DNA of 64,000 bases from Flavobacterium xanthum (GCF_900142695.1 NZ_FRBU01000012.1:35262-99261); one strand, 5' to 3'. Shown: positions 47,464 through 57,172, numbered from the stretch's first letter. The notes: generated by a model not told the origin, from the sequence alone. A program made the numbers and translations.

Positions 47464-47916
47464 TTATTTTAGCGGTATAGGAAGTTCATATTGGCGACTA
47501 CCATCTTGTGCACTCGCCTCAAACAAAATTAGATTTAGAGTTGAATATTCCTCCTTTTTTTCAACATCAATTGTAAAGTCAAATTTGCCCCATTCAGGTG
47601 CTCCCGCATCAGTCGTTACGTAACCCTTTTTTAATTCATTGTGTCCATCCTCAACCACCCAGTTGAAGGTTGCTTCAAAAACTTGTGCTTGTCCTTGCAA
47701 TTGGAATTTATTATCCGCTACTTTTTCTACTGTTACCTGTCGAAAGCGTTGATTTGCATACTGTTTTACAATAATATTTTGTAGTTCAATGTGCTTTACG
47801 ACTTGAGTGGTATCGGTGAAAACCATTGTATCACTGCTTTTTGAAGCATCGCTTTTCTCTTTGTTACAAGCAAATAATAGCAAGGGTAGTAACCAAATAG
47901 TTGATTTTATTTTCAT
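47464..47916 (-). CDS. Lipoprotein with Gmad2-like immunoglobulin domain
   Basis: A 150-residue exported protein. The lipoprotein signal ends LLLFAC, giving a Cys at residue 17. From about residue 60, QGQAQVFEATFNWVV..GY followed by APEWGKFDFTIDV matches the Gmad2 domain first seen with the spore-germination protein GerM. Relatives occur on bacterial cell surfaces with unknown role. It is a single gene, and the stop is followed by no clear hairpin. Confidence 0.82.
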   Translation of the reverse strand: MKIKSTIWLLPLLLFACNKEKSDASKSSDTMVFTDTTQVVKHIELQNIIVKQYANQRFRQVTVEKVADNKFQLQGQAQVFEATFNWVVEDGHNELKKGYVTTDAGAPEWGKFDFTIDVEKKEEYSTLNLILFEASAQDGSRQYELPIPLK

Positions 47917-48342
47917 TGTTTTCTATTTTATAATTTCGTTTTAACTTTGATATGTTTCCTAAAACTGCTTTTTTATGTGCGCATTGTTTGCTAATAATTT
48001 TACAAATAGTGGTATAATTCTGGTTCAAAAATAGCTACTTGCTGCGTACTCAAATGTATTTTAGATCTACTTGTAACCAATTAACAAATCCAATGGTGAA
48101 AATGAAGCAGAAGAGACTAAGTTTTTAAAAATATAATCTTTCTTACTTTTCTTTAAATTACATCAATAAAAAAATAAATAAATCAGTGTCAGATAAAGAG
48201 GATATTGTTTTGGCTGATTTCATTTTTAAACTATTAATTACTTTAAATCATTGAAGTGTAACGGATTAAGTATTTGGTTGTCATTGTAAAAAGAGCCTAT
48301 CTAAGCTGAAACAAGATAAAAAATGTTACCGCAATGGGCGAA
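47917..48342. other. Intergenic stretch without recognisable features
   Basis: About 425 bp with neither an open frame worth calling nor a strong hairpin. It lies downstream of the serine dehydratase gene and upstream of the lipoprotein gene, both on the minus strand. Confidence 0.5.
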
Positions 48343-49782
48343 TTAACAATCTGCCATATTCACGGCAATTGCTAGACCGCCTTCAGAAGTTTCTTTGTAT
48401 TTGTTGTTCATATCTTTGGCAGTTTGCCACATGGTTTCTACCACTTTGTCTAAAGGAACTTTTGCGTTTTCGGGATCGGTGGCTAAGGCTAATTCGGCGG
48501 CATTAATGGCTTTTATGGCACCCATGGTGTTGCGTTCAATACAAGGAATTTGGACTAATCCGCCAATAGGGTCACAAGTCAGTCCAAGATGATGTTCCAT
48601 GGCAATTTCAGCTGCCATTAATACCTGCTCTGGTGTCCCACCCATTAATTCACATAAAGCGGCAGCTGCCATCGAGGAGGACACTCCAATTTCAGCCTGA
48701 CAACCGCCCATCGCTGCTGATATAGTAGAACCTTTCTTGAAAATACTGCCTATTTCACCGGCAACCATAAGGAATTGTTTGATTTGTTTTTCACCAGCTT
48801 GGTGGTTTTCAATCACTAAGTAATACATTAAAACAGCTGGAATAACGCCAGCACTTCCATTAGTTGGAGCAGTTACCACGCGTCCTAATGCTGCATTGAC
48901 TTCATTTACTGCAAGTGCAAAACAGCTAACCCATTTCAGGATTTGACGAAATTTGACTTCTGTTTTTCTAATTTCTTCAAGCCAACTTTGTGGAGAATTA
49001 TAATTGGCTAAACCAATTAGGTTTTGATGCATGTCAAATGCTCTTCGGCGTACGTTTAATCCTCCAGGAAGTATCCCTTCAGAATGACAGCCTATGTACA
49101 TGCATTCCAGCATGGTGTGCCAAATACGGATCAATTCGTGATCAATTACGGCTTCCGTACGCATTGATTTTTCGTTTTCAAAAACGATTTCCGAAATGGA
49201 TTTATTTTCGTTTTTACAATACGCTAATAGTTCTGATGCTTTATCAGTAGGATAAGGAAAAGCACATTTTATTTGTATTTTCTTTTTAGCGTTAATGCGT
49301 TCCTCTTTGACTACAAATCCTCCACCAATAGAATAAAAAGTAGATATATATTCGCTATCATCGTTCATAAAAGCCGTGAACGTCATTCCATTGGCATGAA
49401 AAGGAAGGAAGTTTTTATTGAAAATGATATCCTGAAGAAAATAGAAAGGGATTGGTTTTTCGTTTGCTAAATTAATCTCGTTTTTTGATTCAATGGATTT
49501 TATAATGGCAGCAATATTTTCTATAGGAATGTATTCTGGATCTTGTCCGCTCAATCCTAGCATTACGGCTAAATCCGTTGCGTGCCCTTTTCCAGTCAAG
49601 GAAAGAGAACCGTATAGGTCTATTTTTACTCGGGTTACAGCATGAAGTAACAACTCGTTTCTCAATTCACCTAAAAAGCGTTCGGCAGCTCTCCATGGGC
49701 CAAGTGTGTGTGAACTCGAAGGGCCTACACCAATTTTTAACATGTCAAAAACTGAGATACATTCTTCCATCTGTTGTTTCAT
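48343..49782 (-). CDS. sdaA: L-serine ammonia-lyase (iron-sulfur L-serine dehydratase)
   Basis: Converts L-serine to pyruvate and ammonia using a 4Fe-4S cluster. The single chain of 479 residues has the beta-subunit part with [12 protein letters not shown] near the N-terminus, then the alpha part with [55 protein letters not shown] and [19 protein letters not shown], which supplies cluster cysteines. The alternative ATG four codons in (49770) is possible. A -7 box at 49794-49801 predicts a very short leader. It provides pyruvate from serine and fits an amino-acid-using lifestyle. Confidence 0.96.
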   Translation of the reverse strand: MKQQMEECISVFDMLKIGVGPSSSHTLGPWRAAERFLGELRNELLLHAVTRVKIDLYGSLSLTGKGHATDLAVMLGLSGQDPEYIPIENIAAIIKSIESKNEINLANEKPIPFYFLQDIIFNKNFLPFHANGMTFTAFMNDDSEYISTFYSIGGGFVVKEERINAKKKIQIKCAFPYPTDKASELLAYCKNENKSISEIVFENEKSMRTEAVIDHELIRIWHTMLECMYIGCHSEGILPGGLNVRRRAFDMHQNLIGLANYNSPQSWLEEIRKTEVKFRQILKWVSCFALAVNEVNAALGRVVTAPTNGSAGVIPAVLMYYLVIENHQAGEKQIKQFLMVAGEIGSIFKKGSTISAAMGGCQAEIGVSSSMAAAALCELMGGTPEQVLMAAEIAMEHHLGLTCDPIGGLVQIPCIERNTMGAIKAINAAELALATDPENAKVPLDKVVETMWQTAKDMNNKYKETSEGGLAIAVNMADC

Positions 49783-49793
49783 TTTGTGATCGA

Positions 49794-49801
49794 CAAATAT
49801 A
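49794..49801 (-). promoter_or_regulatory. -7 promoter box of the serine dehydratase gene
   Basis: TATATTTG on the minus strand fits TAnnTTTG, 11 bp before the ATG at 49782; the leader would be only a few nucleotides. Confidence 0.5.
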
Positions 49802-49954
49802 ATAGATTGTTATTAGTATCCGAATTATATGCAAAATTTTATTAATTATTTAATAAAGAATAGTACTGTAATCTTAGTATTTCTTAATAAAAAATGAATT
49901 AATGATAGAGAATAGCTTTGGTATAATCCGTATTTAATTAATAGAAAATTTAGC

Positions 49955-49985
49955 TTGTGAAAGACTTCGTAAATTGCTATTTTTG
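49955..49985 (+). promoter_or_regulatory. Promoter of the M14 carboxypeptidase gene
   Basis: TTG at 49955-49957, a 20-bp spacer, and -7 box TATTTTTG at 49978-49985; the ATG follows 24 bp later. Confidence 0.6.
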
Positions 49986-50008
49986 AGGCATAACTAACCC
50001 AAAATAAT

Positions 50009-52516
50009 ATGAAAAAGACTATTTTTTCTTTTTATCTAATGCTAACTCTGGTACTCAGTGTTCAATCACAGGTGCAAAGTCCTTCAGAATTTTTACCGAA
50101 TTACGGAAAGCAAATAACGTATTACCATCAAGCCGAAAATTATTTTAGGCATCTTACGGAAAAATCTCCTTTAATAAAACATCAAAAATATGGAGTAACT
50201 CCCGAGCAAAGAGATTTGAATGTATATTTTATTTCTAGTCCTGAGAATTTGGCTAACTTGGAACAAATTCGAAATAATAATTTAGCCGCTATTGGTTTGT
50301 CCACTAACAAAAGCCAAATGATTGGTGATAAATTAATTGTATGGTTGAGTTTTAATGTTCATGGAAATGAATTTGCTGGAACTGAAAGTGCTATGACTGT
50401 AGCCTATGAGCTGGTAAATCCCTCAAACGCCGAAACTAAAAAGTGGTTAGAAAACACTATTGTAATCTTGGATCCATGCATCAATCCTGATGGATATTCC
50501 AGATATGGGAATTGGTTAAGAGAAATTTCAAGTAAAAAAACACATCCCGATTTGTCAGATAGAGAACACATGGAAGTTTGGCCAGGGGGAAGGTACAACC
50601 ATTATATCTTTGATTTGAACAGGGATTGGGCGTGGCAAACCCAGCCGGAAACCCAACAGCGTATCGCATTGTACAACCAGTGGATGCCTCAAGTACACAC
50701 GGATGTACATGAAATGGGATATGATTCTCCCTATTTTTTTCCACCGTCAGCGGAACCTTTGCACGAATATATTGAAAAGTATCAAAAAGATTTTCATTAC
50801 ACGTTAGGTAAAAATATATCTAAAAAATTTGATGCTCAAAACTGGATGTACAATACAGGGGAGCGTTTTGATTTGTTTTATCCAAGTTATGGAGATACTT
50901 ATCCTACTTACAATGGAGCAGTAGGCATGACTATGGAACAAGGCGGAATAGGAGCTGGGAGAGCAGTTACAATGAGTAACGGAATCACATTGACTATAAA
51001 AGATCGCTTAACCCATCATGCAACGGCAGTTCTTACGGTTGTAGAATCAGCGGCAGCACAAGCGGATGTTTTGCTGAAAGGTTTTAGAGGTTTTATGAAT
51101 AATTCTCGAAAAACGGTCAAGGGAAATTATAAAATGTATGTGATGAAAAACAATCCGAAGTTGGTTCAAATGGCGGATTTGTTGAAAAAAAACAATGTAG
51201 AATTCAGTTATGCTGATGCTACTCAAAAAGCATCCGGATTTAATTATACTACAAAAACAGAGAAAGGTTTTACAATTGAACCAAATGATTTAATTGTGAA
51301 AGTAGATCAGCCGAAAGCCGTTTTTGCGCAAGTGCTTTTTGAACCAAACCAAAAATTAAATGACAGTTTATCGTATGATATTACTTCATGGGCGTTGCCT
51401 CTGGCTTATGGAGTAGAAGGGTATGCACTGAAAAATAGTGTAGCTGTTAAAACAAAAATGGCAATTGAAATGCAGGAAAAAGTCATTCCGCAAAACGTGT
51501 ATGCGTTTCATATTCCTTGGAATAATAGAATTTCAGCTCAGGTATTATCTTTGTTGCACCAAAATAATATTAAAGTGCGATCAGCAATGAAGAAAGCTGT
51601 TTTTGGAGAAGTAATTGTGGAGCCGGGTGGTTTGTTAGTCACAAAAGCAGATAATCCTAAAATAGTTGATTTTGAAAAAACAATTGCAGGACTAGTGAAA
51701 ATGAAAACGGATTACAATTATATTGCTACGGGTTTTTCCTCGAATTCGAAAGATGTAGGAGGAGAAAATTTTAATTTATTGAAAGCGCCAAAAGTGGTTT
51801 TATTATCTGGAAAAGGGGTTGGTTCCACTGAGTTTGGTGCCGCTTGGTATTATATGGAAGAAACAATTGGTTATCCAGTAAGTGTGATTGAAGTAGACAA
51901 TTTCAACAGATTAAACTTGTTCAATTATAACACGTTAATCTTAGCAGATGGATATTATGAATTTTCCGAAGACCAACAAAAGAAAATTGGAGAATGGATT
52001 AAAAACGGAGGAAAAGTGATAGCAATGAATAGTGCATTAACACTTTTTGAGGGAAAAGAAGGCTATGCATTAAGTCCATTTGCATCCGAGGAAGACAAAT
52101 TGAGTTCAGAGAAAGAGGCTGAAGAGGAAGCGTTAAAAGAACGTTTTTTAGATTTTCAAGATTCGGAGCGTAGGTATATTTCTAAATCAATTCCTGGCGC
52201 TATTATCGAGAACATGCTGAATAAAACACATCCAATGTCTTTTGGTTTAGGGGATAAATATTTCAGTCTAAAAACGGATGATAGACATTATTCGCTACTG
52301 AAAAAAGCAACAAATGTCGTTTATGTGCCCAAAGATTATAAGAGTTATGGTTTTGTTGGAAATGAAATAAAAAAGAAATTGAATAATACGGTAAGTTTTG
52401 CAGTAGAAAGTAAAGGTGACGGATCTGTAATCTATATGGTCGACAACCCTTTATTTAGAGGTTTCTGGGAAAATGGAAATTTATTATTCAGTAATGCTTT
52501 GTTTTTAGTAAATTAA
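50009..52516 (+). CDS. Secreted M14 family zinc carboxypeptidase-like peptidase
   Basis: An 835-residue exported peptidase; a signal peptide spans about residues 1-20 (ending VQSQ). The M14 zinc motif HxxE is in FNVHGNEFAGTE near residue 115, with PCINPDGYSRYGNW and DLNRDWAWQTQPET following, and the third ligand in WMPQVHTDVHEMGYDSPYFFPP. A likely catalytic glutamate is in GAVGMTMEQGG. The C-terminal half holds a class-I glutamine-amidotransferase-like segment (LLSGKGVGSTEFGAAWYYME through LADGYYEF). It probably digests peptides outside the cytoplasm. Confidence 0.9.
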   Translation: MKKTIFSFYLMLTLVLSVQSQVQSPSEFLPNYGKQITYYHQAENYFRHLTEKSPLIKHQKYGVTPEQRDLNVYFISSPENLANLEQIRNNNLAAIGLSTNKSQMIGDKLIVWLSFNVHGNEFAGTESAMTVAYELVNPSNAETKKWLENTIVILDPCINPDGYSRYGNWLREISSKKTHPDLSDREHMEVWPGGRYNHYIFDLNRDWAWQTQPETQQRIALYNQWMPQVHTDVHEMGYDSPYFFPPSAEPLHEYIEKYQKDFHYTLGKNISKKFDAQNWMYNTGERFDLFYPSYGDTYPTYNGAVGMTMEQGGIGAGRAVTMSNGITLTIKDRLTHHATAVLTVVESAAAQADVLLKGFRGFMNNSRKTVKGNYKMYVMKNNPKLVQMADLLKKNNVEFSYADATQKASGFNYTTKTEKGFTIEPNDLIVKVDQPKAVFAQVLFEPNQKLNDSLSYDITSWALPLAYGVEGYALKNSVAVKTKMAIEMQEKVIPQNVYAFHIPWNNRISAQVLSLLHQNNIKVRSAMKKAVFGEVIVEPGGLLVTKADNPKIVDFEKTIAGLVKMKTDYNYIATGFSSNSKDVGGENFNLLKAPKVVLLSGKGVGSTEFGAAWYYMEETIGYPVSVIEVDNFNRLNLFNYNTLILADGYYEFSEDQQKKIGEWIKNGGKVIAMNSALTLFEGKEGYALSPFASEEDKLSSEKEAEEEALKERFLDFQDSERRYISKSIPGAIIENMLNKTHPMSFGLGDKYFSLKTDDRHYSLLKKATNVVYVPKDYKSYGFVGNEIKKKLNNTVSFAVESKGDGSVIYMVDNPLFRGFWENGNLLFSNALFLVN

Positions 52517-52538
52517 AAAGCCACAATATTGAAACCAT

Positions 52539-52568
52539 AAAAAAGAGCCCAGCAATGGGCTCTTTTTT
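52539..52568 (+). terminator. Terminator of the M14 peptidase gene
   Basis: A perfect 13-bp stem (AAAAAAGAGCCCA at 52539-52551 with TGGGCTCTTTTTT at 52556-52568) with a GCAA tetraloop. It could also serve the convergent small lipoprotein gene. Confidence 0.9.
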
Positions 52569-52603
52569 ATTGGGATCAAATTACCATTCGAAAGTACCGT
52601 TAC

Positions 52604-52777
52604 TTATTTTCTTCCGAAAATTTTGCTGATTATAAAAATTAGTATGGCCAGTACTGCAACAACTATAAATATACCAACACCTACTCCAGCTTTGAATATT
52701 CCTTCTATTATTGAACAGCTTGAAAATGATATTAATACTATAAAAAGCATCAATAAACGAGTTAATTTTTTTTGCAT
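52604..52777 (-). CDS. Small lipoprotein with a transmembrane helix
   Basis: A 57-residue protein: a basic start (MQKKLTR), a lipoprotein-type signal LMLFIVLISFSSC (Cys21), then a glycine-rich helix GVGVGIFIVVAVLAILIFII and the basic ending SKIFGRK. Short proteins of this kind recur in Flavobacterium. The function is unknown. The gene is convergent with the M14 peptidase gene, sharing the terminator region. Confidence 0.7.
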   Translation of the reverse strand: MQKKLTRLLMLFIVLISFSSCSIIEGIFKAGVGVGIFIVVAVLAILIFIISKIFGRK

Positions 52778-53276
52778 GATTAATTAGTTTAGGTTAAAAA
52801 TGTAAAATTATTGCTTTCAACTAAGCAGTTTGTTATATAATTTAGAGAGGTGTTTATATAATTCAAACAAAAAATAGCTTAAAATGGTATCTAAATTGCC
52901 CATTTAAGTATAAAGGTAAAACAAAAATATGTACAGTTGAACAGTAGTGTTTTATATTTTGACAAAACATAGTGGAATAAAAAACGGTATTATTTAGTAA
53001 AATGAAGTCTACCTAGATAAACTATTTCAATTCCTGTTGAGACGGTCAAGTATCAAATTAGGTCATAGGATTTTTTGATGTTGCAACAGTATTTTTTAAT
53101 ACGTCTATTGATTATCAGGGAAGTTTGTCCAATTTAACTTTACACAGTGTTCTAAAATCCATTTCCAAAATGCTTTAGAATAGTTTTGTAAAAAAGCAAT
53201 TTGGTTTTTAGCAGATAAACGAGTAACGATGTTTATTTTCTCTCTTTTTAATTATAAAATCCTAAATCGGAATTCG
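52778..53276. other. Intergenic region upstream of pyrR
   Basis: About 500 bp. No gene and no attenuator-like alternative hairpins were seen upstream of the pyrR promoter box. Confidence 0.5.
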
Positions 53277-53284
53277 TATATTTG
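53277..53284 (+). promoter_or_regulatory. -7 promoter box of the pyrR-pyrB-rnz operon
   Basis: TATATTTG fits TAnnTTTG, 24 bp before the pyrR ATG. The transcript leader is too short to contain a PyrR-type attenuator. Confidence 0.55.
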
Positions 53285-53308
53285 TCAAACCAAACAATAT
53301 AATCTACT

Positions 53309-53848
53309 ATGAGTCAAAAAGTATTACTTACTGCAAAAGAAGTAACTATCATATTACATCGTTTGGCCTGTCAATTAATTGAAAAACACTTAGATTTTTC
53401 GGATACAATTTTAGTTGGAATTCAACCACGAGGTGTTTTTTTAGCGGAACGCTTGAAAGAAATTTTGGAAAATGAATACCAAACTCCTGAAATTCAATTA
53501 GGTTATTTGGATATTACCTTTTTTAGAGATGATTTCCGAAGAACCGACAAACCATTGGAGGCCAATAAAACTAAAATTAATTTTATTGTTGAAAATAAAA
53601 AAGTCATTTTTATAGACGATGTTTTGTTCACTGGACGAAGTATCAGATCTGCTTTGACCGCTATTCAATCTTTTGGTAGGCCTTCAGAAATTGAACTATT
53701 GGTATTAATCGACAGACGTTTCAGTCGCAATTTGCCTATTCAGCCAGATTATAGAGGAAGACAGGTTGATGCAATCAATAACGAAAAAGTCAAAGTGAGC
53801 TGGAAAGAAAATGAAGGGGAAGATGGTGTCTATCTAATTACAAGTTAG
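53309..53848 (+). CDS. pyrR: Pyrimidine operon regulator PyrR / uracil phosphoribosyltransferase
   Basis: A 179-residue type I phosphoribosyltransferase. The PRPP loop is VIFIDDVLFTGRSIRSAL; GIQPRGVFLAERL and LGYLDITFFRDDFRR are PyrR-specific. It sits 47 bp before pyrB, the classical pyrimidine gene order. In Gram-positive bacteria PyrR attenuates transcription by binding leader RNA, but the leader here is only about 20 nt, so the protein may act mainly as a UPRTase or regulate elsewhere. Confidence 0.93.
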   Translation: MSQKVLLTAKEVTIILHRLACQLIEKHLDFSDTILVGIQPRGVFLAERLKEILENEYQTPEIQLGYLDITFFRDDFRRTDKPLEANKTKINFIVENKKVIFIDDVLFTGRSIRSALTAIQSFGRPSEIELLVLIDRRFSRNLPIQPDYRGRQVDAINNEKVKVSWKENEGEDGVYLITS

Positions 53849-53895
53849 ATCGTTTTTAAACGCTAACTATTAAAAACTAATAATCGTAAACAGCA

Positions 53896-54822
53896 ATGAA
53901 AGAATTAAGCGTAAATCATTTGTTAGGCATAAAATACATTAATAAGAATGATATTGACCTAATTTTTGAAACAGCCGATCATTTTAAAGAAGTCATTAAT
54001 CGCCCCATAAAAAAAGTACCTTCTTTAAGAGATATTACCATTGCCAATATTTTTTTCGAAAATAGTACGAGGACAAAACTTTCTTTTGAACTTGCTCAAA
54101 AGCGTTTATCAGCTGATGTTATTAGTTTTTCAGCTGCACAATCCTCTGTCAAAAAAGGAGAAACACTAATTGATACGGTGAATAATATACTTTCGATGAA
54201 AGTTGATATGGTGGTAATGCGACATGCAAATCCGGGAGCTGCTTATTTTTTATCCAAAAATGTAAAAGCAAGCATCGTTAATGCTGGAGACGGTGCGCAT
54301 GAACATCCTACGCAAGCTTTATTAGACAGTTATTCGATTAGAGAAAAACTAGGAGAGGTCGCTGGGAAAAAAGTGGTTATTGTAGGGGATGTTTTACATT
54401 CTAGAGTAGCACTGTCTAATATATATGCTTTGCAAATGCAAGGGGCCGAGGTGAAAGTTTGTGGGCCTAAAACGCTAATTCCCAGACATATTGAATCGCT
54501 TGGAGTTACGGTAGAACCAAATCTTAGAAAAGCACTTGAATGGTGCGATGTGGCAAACATGTTGCGTGTACAAAATGAGCGGATGGACGTGAATTTTTTT
54601 CCCTCAACAAGAGAATATGCACAACAATATGGAGTGGATAAAACACTTTTAGATTCTTTAGATAAAGAAATTGTCATCATGCATCCAGGACCTATCAATC
54701 GTGGTGTGGAGATTACTAGCGAAGTCGCTGATTCAAGCCAATCAGTGATTTTAAACCAAGTAGAAAATGGCGTTGCAATTAGAATGGCTGTAATTTATCT
54801 TTTGGCATCAAAAATTCAGTAG
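53896..54822 (+). CDS. pyrB: Aspartate carbamoyltransferase catalytic subunit
   Basis: Second step of de novo pyrimidine synthesis: carbamoyl phosphate plus aspartate to carbamoyl aspartate. A 308-residue chain with the carbamoyl-phosphate loop FFENSTRTKLSFE, the mobile loop with SSVKKGETLIDT, VMRHANPGAAYFL, GDGAHEHPTQALLDSYSI and HPGPINRGVEI. No pyrI regulatory subunit gene follows, which is usual for Bacteroidota. Second gene of the pyrR operon. Confidence 0.97.
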   Translation: MKELSVNHLLGIKYINKNDIDLIFETADHFKEVINRPIKKVPSLRDITIANIFFENSTRTKLSFELAQKRLSADVISFSAAQSSVKKGETLIDTVNNILSMKVDMVVMRHANPGAAYFLSKNVKASIVNAGDGAHEHPTQALLDSYSIREKLGEVAGKKVVIVGDVLHSRVALSNIYALQMQGAEVKVCGPKTLIPRHIESLGVTVEPNLRKALEWCDVANMLRVQNERMDVNFFPSTREYAQQYGVDKTLLDSLDKEIVIMHPGPINRGVEITSEVADSSQSVILNQVENGVAIRMAVIYLLASKIQ

Positions 54823-54896
54823 TTTTAGGTGAAACTTTGTAAATTAGCTACTTGTAATCGAAAATACCGCTGGGTAGTTTCATAAATATAGTAAAA

Positions 54897-55229
54897 ATGA
54901 AAGTAGATCAAAAAGGACATACCGTAACGATTAGAGATACACAAGGGGATTTTATGTCTTTTCTTATGAAGGTTACGCACCAGTATAAAACATTCGAAAA
55001 ACACAACATAATGATTGATCTTTTGTTACATAAAGATTTATCTACCAATGATATTAAGCAATTTATGCCTTTATCGAAACAACATAAAAAAGCAAAAAAA
55101 TCTTTTGTCATAATTACTTCTGATTTTGATTATAATGCCGTGCCTGCTAAACTAACCGTGGTGCCTTCCTTATTAGAGGCGCACGATATTATAGAAATGG
55201 AAGAGATTGAAAGAGATTTAGGGTTTTAA
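54897..55229 (+). CDS. Conserved hypothetical protein encoded beside rnz
   Basis: A 110-residue cytoplasmic protein without signal peptide or membrane helix. It has the alternating strand-helix look of a STAS-like fold (GHTVTIRDTQ, NIMIDLLLHKDLS, KSFVIITSDFDYN, VPSLLEAHDIIEMEEIERDLGF). In Flavobacteria this gene commonly stands just before ribonuclease Z and is sometimes mislabelled as such; it lacks the HxHxDH metal motif. The function is unknown; its position suggests a link with RNA maturation or pyrimidine metabolism. Confidence 0.8.
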   Translation: MKVDQKGHTVTIRDTQGDFMSFLMKVTHQYKTFEKHNIMIDLLLHKDLSTNDIKQFMPLSKQHKKAKKSFVIITSDFDYNAVPAKLTVVPSLLEAHDIIEMEEIERDLGF

Positions 55230-55239
55230 CAAATATCTT

Positions 55240-55452
55240 ATGGATTTTTACAAAAACAAAAAAGACGCACATCTTTTAAGCATTATTCTATTCGCATGTT
55301 TTATAATTTTAATGGGTCTCAATCTCTATAAAGTTTTTACTACTGACGATTCATACAGCAAATGGGGAGTAGGTGCAAACTTATTATTAGCAATTTCTCA
55401 AGGGCTACAAATTAAAAAATATAACAAGGAAAAAAAGGATAGTATTTTGTAA
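55240..55452 (+). CDS. Small membrane protein in the pyr-rnz operon
   Basis: A 70-residue protein with two hydrophobic segments (LLSIILFACFIILMGLNLY and GVGANLLLAISQGL) and basic ends. I do not recognise a named family. It starts 10 bp after the preceding gene and lies 73 bp before rnz, so it belongs to the same operon. No function can be inferred. Confidence 0.7.
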   Translation: MDFYKNKKDAHLLSIILFACFIILMGLNLYKVFTTDDSYSKWGVGANLLLAISQGLQIKKYNKEKKDSIL

Positions 55453-55525
55453 TTAATTTTTACATAGCGAATTATGAATGTTCCATTTTTAATTCTATCG
55501 TAACTTCTAACATGAAATTAAAAAA

Positions 55526-56431
55526 TTGAAACTAACAATACTTGGTTGCTATGCAGCTACACCACGAACTTTTACCAATCCCACCTCCCAGATTTTAGAA
55601 ATAAAAAACAGACTTTTTTTAATCGATTGCGGAGAAGGAACGCAAGTGCAATTGCGCAAGAATAAAATCAGGTTTTCGAAGATTAATCATATCTTCATTT
55701 CTCATTTGCATGGGGATCATTTTTTTGGATTAGTCGGTTTAGTATCCACATTTACTTTGTTGAACAGGACTACCGATTTGCATATTTATGGACCAAAAGG
55801 AATTAAAGAAATTATTAAATTGCAATTGCGATTGTCTAATTCTTGGACAAATTATGGTTTGTTTTTTCATGAACTGGAATCGCTAGAAAGCGAGATTGTT
55901 TATGAGGATGAGAAGGTTAGGGTGCAAACCATCCCATTAAAACATCGAGTATACACAAATGGTTTTTTGTTCCAAGAAAAAATAGGGGAGAGAAAACTGA
56001 ATTTAGATGCAGTCCAGAATTATGAAATTAATAGTTGCTATTATCAAAAAATCAAAAATGGTAAAGATATCACACTAGAAGATGGGAGAGTTATTGAAAA
56101 TGACAAATTGACTTTTGATCCTATTCCAACTAAGAGTTATGCTTTTTGTTCTGATACCGTTTACCATGAAGCTATTATTCCTATTATAGCCAAGAGTACT
56201 GTATTGTACCATGAATCTACCTTCCTGCAGTCTGAGGAAAATCTGGCTAAAAAGACATTACATTGTACCGCTAAAGAGGCAGCAACCATTGCTCTGAAGG
56301 CTAATGTAGGACAATTGATCTTGGGCCACTATTCAACACGTTATGAAAAAATTGAATTGTTTAAAGACGAAGCCGAAACCGTTTTTTCAGAGGTGCTTTT
56401 AGCCGATGATGGGAAAAGCTTTGAGTTTTAA
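55526..56431 (+). CDS. rnz: Ribonuclease Z
   Basis: tRNA 3'-processing endonuclease of the metallo-beta-lactamase fold. The metal motif HLHGDH is in IFISHLHGDHFFGLVGL; FCSDTVYHE and LGHYSTRY provide other ligands, and GCYAATPRTFTNPTSQ starts the protein in the family manner. 301 residues is normal. The start codon is TTG at 55526; a five-codon ATG frame (55512-55529, MKLKN) ends over it. The N-terminus with Met in place of Leu matches relatives, which argues for TTG use. Confidence 0.92.
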   Translation: MKLTILGCYAATPRTFTNPTSQILEIKNRLFLIDCGEGTQVQLRKNKIRFSKINHIFISHLHGDHFFGLVGLVSTFTLLNRTTDLHIYGPKGIKEIIKLQLRLSNSWTNYGLFFHELESLESEIVYEDEKVRVQTIPLKHRVYTNGFLFQEKIGERKLNLDAVQNYEINSCYYQKIKNGKDITLEDGRVIENDKLTFDPIPTKSYAFCSDTVYHEAIIPIIAKSTVLYHESTFLQSEENLAKKTLHCTAKEAATIALKANVGQLILGHYSTRYEKIELFKDEAETVFSEVLLADDGKSFEF

Positions 56432-56527
56432 ATAAATAATTGAACGGCACGAGAAAATTGGTTTAGGGAATTTTGAATGACACTACGCAAATCAGTCTAG
56501 AAATGAACATTTTTAAATTAAAAATAT

Positions 56528-57172
56528 ATGAACGACTTAAGTAATTACAGAAAATCGTACGATAAGAGCGAGCTATTAGAAGCTTCTATCCCCGAAGATC
56601 CAATCAATTTGTTTAACAGATGGTTTCACGAAGTAGAGGACTTTGGAGGTGATAGTGAAGTAAATGCAATGACCGTAGCGACAATTGGCTTAGATGGATT
56701 TCCAAAGTCTAGAGTTGTTTTGTTAAAAAAGTTTAATGAAGAGGGTTTTGTTTTTTATACCAATTACAATTCAGAAAAGGGGAAGGCTATTACAGAAAAT
56801 CCAAACGTATGCCTCTCTTTTTTTTGGCATACCCTAGAACGTCAAGTAATCATTAAAGGGATCGCTAAACGAACTGCAGAAGACATATCAGATCTTTATT
56901 TTGAATCGCGACCTGAGGGGAGTAAATTAGGAGCAATTGTGTCCAATCAAAGTGAAGTGGTTCCTTCCAGAGACTATTTAGAACAAAACTTGAAACAATT
57001 AGAAAAAGATTTTGAGAGTATGGTTATTCCAAGACCAAAGCATTGGGGCGGATTTCTTGTAACTCCTTTAGAAGTAGAATTTTGGCAAGGAAGACCTAAT
57101 AGATTACATGATAGAATTCGGTATTCTAGCCAACAAGATTATTCTTGGAAAATAGACCGTCTTTCTCCTTAA
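56528..57172 (+). CDS. pdxH: Pyridoxamine 5'-phosphate oxidase
   Basis: An FMN enzyme making pyridoxal phosphate from pyridoxine or pyridoxamine phosphate. The 214 residues hold SRVVLLKKFNEEGFVFYTNYNSEKGKAI, FFWHTLERQVIIKG, SNQSEVVPSRDYLEQ and the C-terminal WGGFLVTPLEVEFWQGRPNRLHDRIRY followed by RLSP, the typical FMN and PLP contacts. It lies about 100 bp after rnz and may be transcribed separately. PLP is needed by the two racemases in this window. Confidence 0.96.
   Translation: MNDLSNYRKSYDKSELLEASIPEDPINLFNRWFHEVEDFGGDSEVNAMTVATIGLDGFPKSRVVLLKKFNEEGFVFYTNYNSEKGKAITENPNVCLSFFWHTLERQVIIKGIAKRTAEDISDLYFESRPEGSKLGAIVSNQSEVVPSRDYLEQNLKQLEKDFESMVIPRPKHWGGFLVTPLEVEFWQGRPNRLHDRIRYSSQQDYSWKIDRLSP

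Noticed and set aside
47375..47623. 82-residue plus-strand frame overlapping the Gmad2 lipoprotein gene
   Set aside because: Most of it is antisense to the lipoprotein; the remaining part has no recognisable feature.
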